64,000 nt of DNA from Streptomyces netropsis (GTDB taxonomy: Bacteria; Actinomycetota; Actinomycetes; Streptomycetales; Streptomycetaceae), in NCBI RefSeq assembly GCF_014203545.1, contig NZ_JACHJG010000004.1, positions 1 through 64,000 on the forward strand, written 5' to 3'. Position 1 is the first letter of the stretch. Each line of letters begins with the position of its first letter. The notes beneath the pieces are model-generated. The model saw only the letters and a list, made by a program, of their open reading frames with translations. It had not been told where the DNA came from and did no database searches. The position numbers and the translations under genes are program-made. This document shows positions 50,750 to 57,649 of this stretch, piece by piece.

Positions 50750-51093
50750 GCGGCGGCCTGGGCGTCGGCAGCCAGCTCGGCGAAGGCGTTCTCCCAGACA
50801 TCGCGGATGTCCTGGCTGATCAGGGTGCGCAGGACCGGCCACAGGTCGATGAGCACTTCACGGTTGAGGTACCGGACCAGGTCATCGTGCTGTCCCTCGG
50901 CGAGGACGATCCGGTAGCAGCTCATCCGCAACCGAGGCTGGCCCAGATCGAACTGGGACAACCCGGACCACGCGAGATGCAGCGGCAGACTGACGGTGCC
51001 GTGGGCGGGTCCGTCGAGCTCCGACAGCTCGCCAGGAAGCCGTCGGGCGAACTTGGCTCGACGGAGCTCGGAGACGCTGGGCATGGCGGCCAT
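50746..51093 (-). CDS. Partner gene of the AbiEii-type pair (putative antitoxin/regulator)
   Basis: The 115-residue protein (MPSVSELRRAKFARRLPGEL at its start) is mixed helical and strand, with a Trp-containing core. I do not recognise a domain, but similarly sized genes precede AbiEii-like nucleotidyltransferases in Streptomyces. Its stop overlaps the GTG of the truncated toxin gene. A GATAAT hexamer lies about ten bases before the ATG at 51093; a second ATG three codons in has a better-spaced GAGG. Confidence 0.6.
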   Translation of the reverse strand: MAAMPSVSELRRAKFARRLPGELSELDGPAHGTVSLPLHLAWSGLSQFDLGQPRLRMSCYRIVLAEGQHDDLVRYLNREVLIDLWPVLRTLISQDIRDVWENAFAELAADAQAAA

Positions 51094-51193
51094 GCCTCGA
51101 TTATCCCGCAAGGAGGCGGGGCGGCACGGTGATTGCCACACACGAAGTGCCGCACGACAAAAAGCCCCGGGCCATTGGCCTGAGGCTTCCTGA

Positions 51194-51239
51194 TGGAGCG
51201 GGGTGACGAGAATCAAACTCGCGCTCTGAGTTTGGGAAT
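51194..51239 (-). other. tRNA-Gly(CCC) 3'-half fragment, probable attachment-site scar
   Basis: On the minus strand this reads TTCCCAAACTCAGAGCGCG, then GAGTTTGATTCTCGTCACCC(C)GCTCCA: anticodon loop with CCC, variable region, T-arm, acceptor strand and CCA of a Streptomyces tRNA-Gly. There is one extra base in the acceptor strand and several substitutions, and the 5' half is absent. 3'-end tRNA copies are the usual attL/attR of tyrosine-integrase elements. No integrase remains nearby; vapBC and the foreign PAP2 gene lie on one side and a broken AbiE pair on the other. Confidence 0.75.
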
Positions 51240-51393
51240 CACGGGTGGTCTACGGGCATCCGGCCCGCTGACCAGGCTCGATGAAAGCTGAAGGCCCGCC
51301 CGGACGTAAGGCCTTGGCCCGCTGTTGCCCGTGGTTGCCCAGTCGGTCTGGCCCGTTCCGGCACAAGAGGTCAGGCAGCGCAGCGTCGAGGGA

Positions 51394-51795
51394 TCAGAGG
51401 CTGATGACGCGGACGTGGTCGCCGCAGAGTTTGACCATGTCGTCGGTGTCGGATGTCAGAAGCGCGACTGGCCTTGGCTGGCGCAGTGCCACTTCCGCCA
51501 CGGTGGCGTCGATGGCGTACTTGTGGCCGTGCAGACCGGCTTCCTTGAGGAGTTCGGCTGCGGCCTTCGCGGCTTGTTCCGTGACCGGTTCCACCTTCAC
51601 CCGCGACAGCGCCCAATTGAGGCGAGAAAGGTTCATGCGTGTGTGGCTGACCTCCACGATGGTGTTTGCCCCGACGACAAGGTCGGCCCCGGTGTCGTGG
51701 AACACCTTCAACATGGCGAGCAGCTTGCGGTCCTGCACGAGCCAGGCCGAGAGCCCTTCCGAGTCCAGGACGACGGTCTCGAAGCGCTCACTCAC
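51394..51795 (-). CDS. vapC: PIN-domain ribonuclease toxin (VapC family)
   Basis: The 133-residue protein has the PIN fold with the expected acidic residues: Asp in VVLDSEGLS, Glu in TIVEVSH, Asp in YAIDATVAEVA, and Asp in LLTSDTDDM. It is expected to be an Mg-dependent RNase. Its GTG overlaps the antitoxin stop as GTGA, the standard coupling of vapBC pairs. Composition is less G+C-biased than surrounding core genes, in line with an accessory origin. Confidence 0.88.
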   Translation of the reverse strand: MSERFETVVLDSEGLSAWLVQDRKLLAMLKVFHDTGADLVVGANTIVEVSHTRMNLSRLNWALSRVKVEPVTEQAAKAAAELLKEAGLHGHKYAIDATVAEVALRQPRPVALLTSDTDDMVKLCGDHVRVISL

Positions 51796-52040
51796 GCAGC
51801 GTCCGTGCGCTGGCCGGTGCCGGCAGTGCCGAAGATCTTCGCTCGGGCTTCTGCGAGTTCCTCGTCGGTGAAGTTGCCGTGCTCCCCTTCATAGCGCCGT
51901 AGATCATCGCCCAGAAGCTGGTGTCTGATCTGGCGGGCCACCGCCTCTGCCACATATCCGGAAACGTTGTCCGTGAGCTTGCGGAGCTCCGCCACTTGTT
52001 CGCTGGGTAGCGTGACAGTGATACGAGTCGTGGAGGACAT
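51792..52040 (-). CDS. vapB: Ribbon-helix-helix antitoxin (VapB-like)
   Basis: The 82-residue protein has an N-terminal ribbon-helix-helix domain (TRITVTLPSEQVAELRKLTD then a helix) and an acidic C-terminal segment (EGEHGNFTDEELAEAR) that should wrap the toxin. The ATG at 52040 is preceded by a TATGCT hexamer ending seven bases upstream and no ribosome site, so the transcript may be leaderless. An operator palindrome overlaps this promoter. Confidence 0.85.
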   Translation of the reverse strand: MSSTTRITVTLPSEQVAELRKLTDNVSGYVAEAVARQIRHQLLGDDLRRYEGEHGNFTDEELAEARAKIFGTAGTGQRTDAA

Positions 52041-52047
52041 GCGACTA

Positions 52048-52063
52048 GCATACCGAAGTATGC
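52048..52063. promoter_or_regulatory. Antitoxin operator GCATAC-CGAA-GTATGC
   Basis: A perfect 6-base inverted repeat with a 4-base spacer lies 8 to 23 bases before the antitoxin start and overlaps the presumed -10 hexamer TATGCT. This placement fits autorepression by the ribbon-helix-helix protein. Confidence 0.7.
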
Positions 52064-52073
52064 GCCGTGACAC

Positions 52074-52863
52074 CTATGGCTTCGCGATGGGCTCCGAGAG
52101 GAGTGCGACGACGCGGATGTCGAGGCCAGCACCTCGATGAGGCCCAGGCGGCCACGCGAACCGCCGACACGCAGGACGCGCCGAGTGGGGCCGTCCGGCG
52201 ACGGATGAACCACCAGGGCAAGCTTGCCCCGCCGAAACGGCCCGCTCGTCAAACACGGAGTTCAGCACCTCCCGCCCTCCATCCGGCGACCGCCGGGACG
52301 GCACCCGCCCCGCCTCGCGGCCGGCCGGAGCGGCTTCAGCCGGTGCCCTCTCCACGTTGAGGCTGGGTACATCAAGCTTCCGCGAGCCGTAGGCCGCCGA
52401 CGCCGTCGGAAGAGCGCGAGCACGTACTCCGGATCACTCCCGCGCGTGCGGAGGAAAACCTCGGCCGGTCTCCGCTGTCGCGCTCCCCACGAGGGCCCCC
52501 AGGGGGAACCACCGACGCCCCTGCCCCTCCAGGGCGGAGGTCGGACTCTTCCCCGACAAATGACTCCGCTCAGCAGTCAGCCCATCACCTTGCGGATACC
52601 CCATACTCACGGCTTACCGCAACGACCACACCGCGCCGGCCCCCACACAACACACTGACCTTCGCACTACTCGCAACCAGCGAAACCCACCCGTACCGCT
52701 CCGATAGCATGTTCGAGCTCCGGGCATCAGCCTCATCGCCCGTCCTTCACCGGAAAATCATGCTATCCGGCACGAAGGGTGACCTATTTAGCGAAAATCT
52801 AACAAATCGGCCAAACAATTGATACCTAAAGCATCGCGGGCGTTTTCGCGAATAAACTTCAGA
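52074..52863. other. Gene-poor accessory stretch between vapBC and the PAP2 gene
   Basis: I see no gene with convincing coding bias over about 790 bases. The first 550 bases have ordinary G+C content without structure I can name. From about 52690 base composition shifts to A/T-rich, including a 9-base inverted repeat (GATAGCATG at 52703-52711, CATGCTATC at 52759-52767) and the promoter area of the PAP2 gene. Confidence 0.5.
52703..52767. repeat. Spaced inverted repeat GATAGCATG / CATGCTATC
   Basis: Perfect 9-base arms are separated by 47 bases at the boundary where composition changes. It could be a terminal repeat, a looped operator or a relic of a mobile element. No transposase is seen. 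Confidence 0.5.
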
Positions 52864-54174
52864 ATGGCGTTCGCCGCGTGGCGTCGGCCACGGGTGATGC
52901 TGTGGGCCGCGGCGAGTGTGGTGACCCTCGGATTCCTCATCGTGCTGGAGATCGCCGCACGTCACTACGGCCTGCCGGGGCCGATGACCAACCAGGCGAA
53001 AGAAGTCGTACTCGCCCCTAAATCGGGTCCGCTGTTGTACGCCAGCATGGCGTTGATGATGGTGGTGCTCACCTGGCGGCAACGGTTCATCGCAGTGGGT
53101 GTCGCCGTCGGCATCGATATCGCCTTCTGGCTCGTGCGGTGGGCGGTCGACGCCAAGATGATGTTCGGCAACGGCGCGTTGTGGGTGATTCTGGGCGTTG
53201 CTGTCATTGCTGTCACACGCCGCACCGGCCGGGAACGTGTCCTGCTGCTGAAGGGCGTCGGGCTGGGCCTGCTGCTGGTGGCCGGCCGCAAGACCGGCGA
53301 CACCTGGCTGCTCATCACGTCGAAGACCCGCCCGGCGGTGCTCGACCAGTATGTGGCAACCGCGGATCACGCGCTGGGCAACCCGTCGTGGCTGGTAGGC
53401 CGGATGGTCGAGGCCACCGGCCCGATCGGTAACCATCTTCTCGACTGGGTCTACATTCAGCTTGCGGTGGCCGCGGTCGGCGTCGCCCTGTACCAGCTGC
53501 GCAACGTGGCGACCGAGCGCCGATTCCCGGCCCATCACCTGGTGCGCACCTTTCTGGTGATCGGCCTGCTCGGGCCGGGCATCTACATGATCTACCCGGT
53601 CGTCGGACCGATCTTCGCCTACGGCGCCGACGGCGGGCACTGGGCGGTGGCCGACCTGTGGCCGAACACGCCGCCGCCGATCAGCGCCCCGGTCTCGATG
53701 CCGTTCGACGAGATCACCCCTCGCAACTGCATGCCCAGCCTGCACACGGCGTGGGCTACCGCGATCTTCATTCATTCCCGCAAGGGCCCAAGGATTCTGC
53801 GATTCTTTGGCGTGTTCTGGCTGATTACCACGCTCGGCGCAACGCTGGGATTCGGCTACCACTACGGCGCGGATATCATTGCCGGCGTGGTGTTTACGTT
53901 CACCATCGAGGCAGCGCTGCGCTCACTCGCACGTGGCTGGGACCGGTCGGGAATCCAGCTGGTCGCTTATGGCACGACGGTCTTTGCCGCGCTCCTGCTG
54001 TCGTATCGCTATCTGTCGATGGAGATGGCCGAATACCCGTGGGTGTTCGGACCGCTTCTCATTCTGGCGATGGCCTCCGTGGTCTACGGCTACGTGCGGA
54101 CCACCAAACGGTGGGAACCGAAGGCCGTACCAGTGCGGCAACCGGCACCGGAACCGCAACCCGAACTGGTCTGA
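52864..54174 (+). CDS. PAP2-superfamily membrane phosphatase/inositolphosphotransferase-like protein of foreign composition
   Basis: The 436-residue protein has about ten transmembrane helices and the PAP2 active-site motifs NCMPSLHTAW (His294) and FGYHYGADII (His333, Asp337). The layout resembles the Aur1/Ipt1-like PAP2_3 group found in mycobacteria and relatives, which act on lipid-linked phosphates. Codon usage is noticeably different from the neighbours (many third-position A and T codons such as att, aaa, gga), and the leader is A/T-rich, both pointing to horizontal transfer. No ribosome site is clear; a TTG start at 52819 would add 15 residues. Confidence 0.8.
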   Translation: MAFAAWRRPRVMLWAAASVVTLGFLIVLEIAARHYGLPGPMTNQAKEVVLAPKSGPLLYASMALMMVVLTWRQRFIAVGVAVGIDIAFWLVRWAVDAKMMFGNGALWVILGVAVIAVTRRTGRERVLLLKGVGLGLLLVAGRKTGDTWLLITSKTRPAVLDQYVATADHALGNPSWLVGRMVEATGPIGNHLLDWVYIQLAVAAVGVALYQLRNVATERRFPAHHLVRTFLVIGLLGPGIYMIYPVVGPIFAYGADGGHWAVADLWPNTPPPISAPVSMPFDEITPRNCMPSLHTAWATAIFIHSRKGPRILRFFGVFWLITTLGATLGFGYHYGADIIAGVVFTFTIEAALRSLARGWDRSGIQLVAYGTTVFAALLLSYRYLSMEMAEYPWVFGPLLILAMASVVYGYVRTTKRWEPKAVPVRQPAPEPQPELV

Positions 54175-54194
54175 GTCGTACGGCATCAGGTTGC

Positions 54195-54236
54195 GGGCCG
54201 AGCGCTTCCCGGGTGGGGCCGGGAAGCGCTCGGCCC
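54195..54236. terminator. Perfect 16-base terminator stem after the PAP2 gene
   Basis: GGGCCGAGCGCTTCCC at 54195-54210 pairs exactly with 54221-54236 around a 10-base loop, 20 bases after the PAP2 stop. Confidence 0.85.
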
Positions 54237-54684
54237 CGAGGGTCCGCCCCACTCGTGGCCCCGTCCGGGATCACGTCGCAGAGGAGTCCGTCGCATCCGA
54301 CGCGGCGGACCCGACCGGATCCTCCCGCCCGACTCCATCGGCGCCGACCGGTGGAATTTCGCTTGCCAAGACGCGCCAAGAGTCGCCAAGAGGGCAGCAA
54401 CAGACGAAATAGACCCCGCAGGGCCATCGGCCCCATGGGGTGCGCCGGGGCAGCAGCCGCCTTGGACGCGTGTGCGGCGCGGGTATCCGCCCACGACCGG
54501 CCCGCCCATGAAAGGGTCGATCGCCGCCGGCGATCTGCCGCCCCTCGACGCGAAAGAGCTGGACCTCACGGAAGACGGCCGCGTCAGGGCACCTGTTTGG
54601 CTCGTCGAAGCCCGTAAGAGGTTCGGCCGCGCGAAGTCAGGGGCGGGCACCCGGCATCACCGGCCCCCGCCCCCACCACCCCGC
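54237..54684. other. Intergenic stretch with three GCCAAGA direct repeats
   Basis: No complete gene is supported. GCCAAGA occurs at 54365, 54375 and 54385, a strict 10-base period. A short frame from about 54508 (MKGSIAAGDLPPLDAKEL) looks coding for some 40 codons and then dissolves; it may be a gene fragment. This is the right margin of the accessory patch. Confidence 0.5.
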
Positions 54685-55098
54685 TCACTCCCCCCGGAAC
54701 AGCTCCACCAGGTCCTGGCGCCCGAATACGCCCGCCGCCTCGATCGCCGACGGCGAGCCCGCCTCCGGGTCCGCGCCGTGGGCGAGGAGGACGCGGACGA
54801 CCTCGTCCTCCCCCTTGAAGACGGCGCCGCCCAGGGGCGTCTGGCCGCGGTCGTTGGGGCGGTTCGGGTCGGCGCCGCGCTGGAGCAGGGCGTTCACCGC
54901 GTCGAGGTGGCCGTGGTAGGCGGCCAGCATGATGAGGGAGTCACCCCTGTCGTTGGTGAGGTTGGCCGGGACACCCGCGTCCACGTAGGCGGCGAGGGTG
55001 TCGGTGTCCCCGTGTCGCGCCAGGTCGAAGACCTTGGACGCGAGCTGGAGCATCTCGGGGTCGTGTGCGGGCTCGGTCTCGGGGGTCGGCTCGGTCAT
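54685..55098 (-). CDS. Ankyrin-repeat protein
   Basis: The 137-residue protein has a short acidic tail and then about three to four ankyrin repeats (DTLAAYVDAGVPANLTNDRG, DSLIMLAAYHGHLDAVNALL, QTPLGGAVFKGEDEVVRVLL). It should be a soluble protein-binding adaptor; no partner gene is evident. GGAGGA precedes the ATG at 55098. A perfect palindrome lies 28 bases upstream of the start. Confidence 0.9.
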   Translation of the reverse strand: MTEPTPETEPAHDPEMLQLASKVFDLARHGDTDTLAAYVDAGVPANLTNDRGDSLIMLAAYHGHLDAVNALLQRGADPNRPNDRGQTPLGGAVFKGEDEVVRVLLAHGADPEAGSPSAIEAAGVFGRQDLVELFRGE

Positions 55099-55125
55099 GG
55101 TCTGCGGTCCTCCGGGTTCGGCGCC

Positions 55126-55157
55126 TAGAGCGGCACCCCGACGTGGGTGCCGCTCTA
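55126..55157. promoter_or_regulatory. Perfect 13-base palindrome upstream of the ankyrin gene
   Basis: TAGAGCGGCACCC and its exact complement are separated by 6 bases. The outer TAGAG could be part of a -10 region for the leftward gene, making this an operator candidate; alternatively it is a 5' leader hairpin. It does not terminate any visible gene. Confidence 0.6.
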
Positions 55158-55519
55158 CCCTACGTACGGCCGCGCGCGGGGGAACCGGCAGTGCCGTGCG
55201 GCGCGCGTCGCTTCGGCCAACCGGCCCCCGGCGGGCTCGTCGACGGACCCCCGACGGGGTTCGGGTGCGTCCGTCCGGGTGAATCGCCGCCGATCTCCGA
55301 CGGCGGGCGGCAGCGACGCGGCGCGGGTGCCGATGATCGCCGGGGAGCCGGTTTCGGGCCGTGATTGCGGGGTTCGCCTCCCCACCCGAGGCGATCACCC
55401 GCCCTCCCGATCGAGTGAATCGAACGATCAATAACCCTTTTGCCGCTTTTGCCGTATTAACACTTTCTGTGAGGCTGGAGGGACTCATGGTGACCGTCCC
55501 CCACCAACAGGAGAACCCC
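55158..55519. other. Divergent intergenic region between the ankyrin gene and smeA
   Basis: About 360 bases without a supported gene. The rightmost 90 bases are A/T-enriched and contain the smeA promoter candidate and a TTTTGCCG direct repeat at 55438-55454. Confidence 0.6.
55432..55458 (+). promoter_or_regulatory. Candidate motility-sigma/WhiG-like promoter of smeA-sffA
   Basis: TAAC, 15 bases, then GCCGTATT resembles the sigma-28/WhiG pattern TAAA-N15-GCCGATAA in spacing and in the TAA and GCCG cores, but half of the last part differs. It lies 62 bases before the smeA start. smeA-sffA expression in S. coelicolor is developmentally controlled, as I recall, which makes the site worth testing. 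Confidence 0.4.
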
Positions 55520-55714
55520 ATGATTCTGACCATCTCCGGCGTCGTGCTCCTCGGTGTCGTCGTGTTCCTGTTCTTCAGGAAGGACGGCCTGAAGGCATCG
55601 CACGCGCTCGTCTGCTGCCTCTTCGGCTTCTACCTCGCGGGCACGGCGATCGCGCCCAGCATCAAGGCGGGCGGGGCGAGCCTCGCGAGCCTCCTGGGCG
55701 GGCTCAAGTTCTGA
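55520..55714 (+). CDS. smeA: Small sporulation membrane protein SmeA
   Basis: The 64-residue protein is mostly hydrophobic: ILTISGVVLLGVVVFLFF, a short polar turn, then SHALVCCLFGFYLAGTAIAP and a Gly and Ser-rich end. Size, sequence character and the FtsK-like gene 42 bases downstream match SmeA of Streptomyces, which localises SffA to sporulation septa. CAGGAG precedes the ATG. Confidence 0.88.
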   Translation: MILTISGVVLLGVVVFLFFRKDGLKASHALVCCLFGFYLAGTAIAPSIKAGGASLASLLGGLKF

Positions 55715-55756
55715 CACCTCCCGCACCCCCGCACGCACCGACAACAGGAGACCGAC

Positions 55757-57649
55757 GTGGGCCGGCGTACGCTCCCCCGCTTTCTGTCCGAGAACCCGAC
55801 GATCACCCGCGTTCGGGAGTTCTCGCGCACCGTCGCCGACCACGCCGCGGATGTGCTCCACCCGCTGATCGTCGTCTCGCGTGGTCTGCGCTCCCTGGCC
55901 GCCTCCGGGCGGCGCACGTGGGCGCAGACCCCGAAGGAACGGCGGGGGCCCACGGTGGTCCTGGTGGGCTCGTGCGTGTTCATCGTGGCGCTCGTGCCGT
56001 ACGGGCCGGTGCTCGCCGTGATCGGGCTGATGGCGGCGGCCGCCTGGGCGGGGCGGCGGAACGCGCCCCGGCCGGCGGCGGAGGTGGGCGAGGCGGACAC
56101 CGGACGGCTCCAGGCGCTGTACGAGGCCCTGGTGCCGTACTTCGCGGCCCCGGGGGACCCGGCGCCGCTGTACGCGCACGGGGGCAGCTGGAGCGCGGCG
56201 TTCGAGGGGCACGCCTTCGACGACCAGGGACGGCTGACCGCCCTCCGGCTGCGCTACCCCGCCTACTTCACCGACGGCGACGCCGAATCCCGGGCCAGGA
56301 TCGAGCAGTTGCTGCACCTCAAGGCCGGCCGGGGCCGCGAGTACCGCTTCGACTGGGACGAGGCGGGCAACCGCCTCGCCCTGCACGCGCTGCCCGCGCT
56401 CGAGACCGACGTCTTCGCCCAGCGGTTCGTCACCGCGCCCGGCGAGGCCGTGCTCGGCTTCACCGACGCCTCGGACGTCCAGCGGACCCTGCCGGTGGCC
56501 GCGGGCGACGAGACCCGTGACACACCGCCCGTCGTGTGGCGCACGGGCCAGCGGTCCACCGAACCGCACCTGCTGGCCCTCGGCCAGCCCTCGAGCGGCA
56601 CCTCGACGCTGCTGCGGTCGATCGCCCTGCAGGCCCTCCACCACGGCGACGTCGTGGTGGTCGACGGCAGCGGCGCGGGCGAGTACGGCTTCCTGCGCGG
56701 CCGGGACGGGGTGCTGGCCGTCGAGTCCTCCCTCCCGGGGGCCCTCGCGACGCTGGAGTGGGCCGCCCACGAGACCGAGCGCCGGCTGCTGACCGCCAAC
56801 CACGCCCGCCAACAGGGGCGTCCGACGCCCGAGGACATCCGCCGCCCCCTGTGGGTCGTCGTCGACCGGCCCACGGTGCTGAGCCATCTCGCCCGGGGCG
56901 AGGGGCGCCGCGATCCACAGGAGCTGCTCCAAGTGCCCCTGCGGCACGGCCGGGTCGGCAACGTCACCGTCGCGGTGGCCGAGCAGCTCGACGGCTACGA
57001 GCAGCTGACCGAGCCGGTCCGGACCCACACCCGCGCCCGGCTGGTCCTCGGCGCCGTGACCCCCGAGCAGGTGTGCACCGCGCTCGGTGCGCCGCCGCAC
57101 ACCACACCGGCGCGGGACGTCCCGCCGGGCCGCGGCTACGCCCGGCTGGGCTCGGGCCCGGTGCACCGGGTCCAGGTGCCGCACACCCCGAACCCGTACG
57201 ACGAGGAGACGACCGACGCACAGCGCGATGCGGTGCTGGCCCTGCTGCCCGAGACCGCTCCCGCGCCGGGCGGCGAGGAGGACGCGTGGTCGTATCCGGC
57301 CGCTCCCGCCCCGGCCCCTGCCCCGGTCGCCGCCTCCACCGCCGTCTCCGCCTCCGCCTATGCCGCCGCCCCGGACACCGACCCCGATTCGACGGAGGGC
57401 GGCGTGGGCGCGGCCTGGGCGACCGCGGTCCCGGTGACCGGCGGTGCGGAACCCACCTGGGCGGGCACCGACCCGATGTGGCTCAGCGTGGAATCGACGC
57501 AGGCCGGGCCCGCGTTGGCGTGGGCCGGTGCCGAACTGGCGGAGGCCGGCGAGAGCCGGCCGGGGCACGGACCGGCCGGACCGGACACCGGTGACCGTAC
57601 CGATCCCCGCGCCCCCGGCACGGACCCGAAGCCGCTTCAGGCCACGTAG
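55757..57649 (+). CDS. sffA: FtsK/SpoIIIE-like septal protein SffA
   Basis: The 630-residue protein has two N-terminal transmembrane helices (VVLVGSCVFIVALVPYGPVLAVIGLMAAAAWA, about 68-99) and a cytoplasmic FtsK-like domain, then a disordered Pro and Ala-rich tail (from about residue 515). It pairs with smeA and is expected at sporulation septa, where it affects chromosome segregation and spore maturation. The Walker A position reads GQPSSGTS (276-283) with Thr282 where Lys is expected, and the Walker B-like VVVDRP lacks the Glu, so ATP hydrolysis is doubtful. GTG start with CAGGAGACC. It overlaps the convergent MocR gene by 13 bases. Confidence 0.87.
   Translation: MGRRTLPRFLSENPTITRVREFSRTVADHAADVLHPLIVVSRGLRSLAASGRRTWAQTPKERRGPTVVLVGSCVFIVALVPYGPVLAVIGLMAAAAWAGRRNAPRPAAEVGEADTGRLQALYEALVPYFAAPGDPAPLYAHGGSWSAAFEGHAFDDQGRLTALRLRYPAYFTDGDAESRARIEQLLHLKAGRGREYRFDWDEAGNRLALHALPALETDVFAQRFVTAPGEAVLGFTDASDVQRTLPVAAGDETRDTPPVVWRTGQRSTEPHLLALGQPSSGTSTLLRSIALQALHHGDVVVVDGSGAGEYGFLRGRDGVLAVESSLPGALATLEWAAHETERRLLTANHARQQGRPTPEDIRRPLWVVVDRPTVLSHLARGEGRRDPQELLQVPLRHGRVGNVTVAVAEQLDGYEQLTEPVRTHTRARLVLGAVTPEQVCTALGAPPHTTPARDVPPGRGYARLGSGPVHRVQVPHTPNPYDEETTDAQRDAVLALLPETAPAPGGEEDAWSYPAAPAPAPAPVAASTAVSASAYAAAPDTDPDSTEGGVGAAWATAVPVTGGAEPTWAGTDPMWLSVESTQAGPALAWAGAELAEAGESRPGHGPAGPDTGDRTDPRAPGTDPKPLQAT

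Noticed and set aside
52067-52658. Short frames between vapB and the PAP2 gene
   Set aside because: No ribosome sites, poor codon bias and mutually overlapping frames on both strands.
54472-54684. Short plus-strand frame with MKGSIAAGDLPPLDAKEL
   Set aside because: Looks coding for about 40 codons but runs into antisense shadow of the ankyrin gene; no start site or family, so at most a gene fragment.
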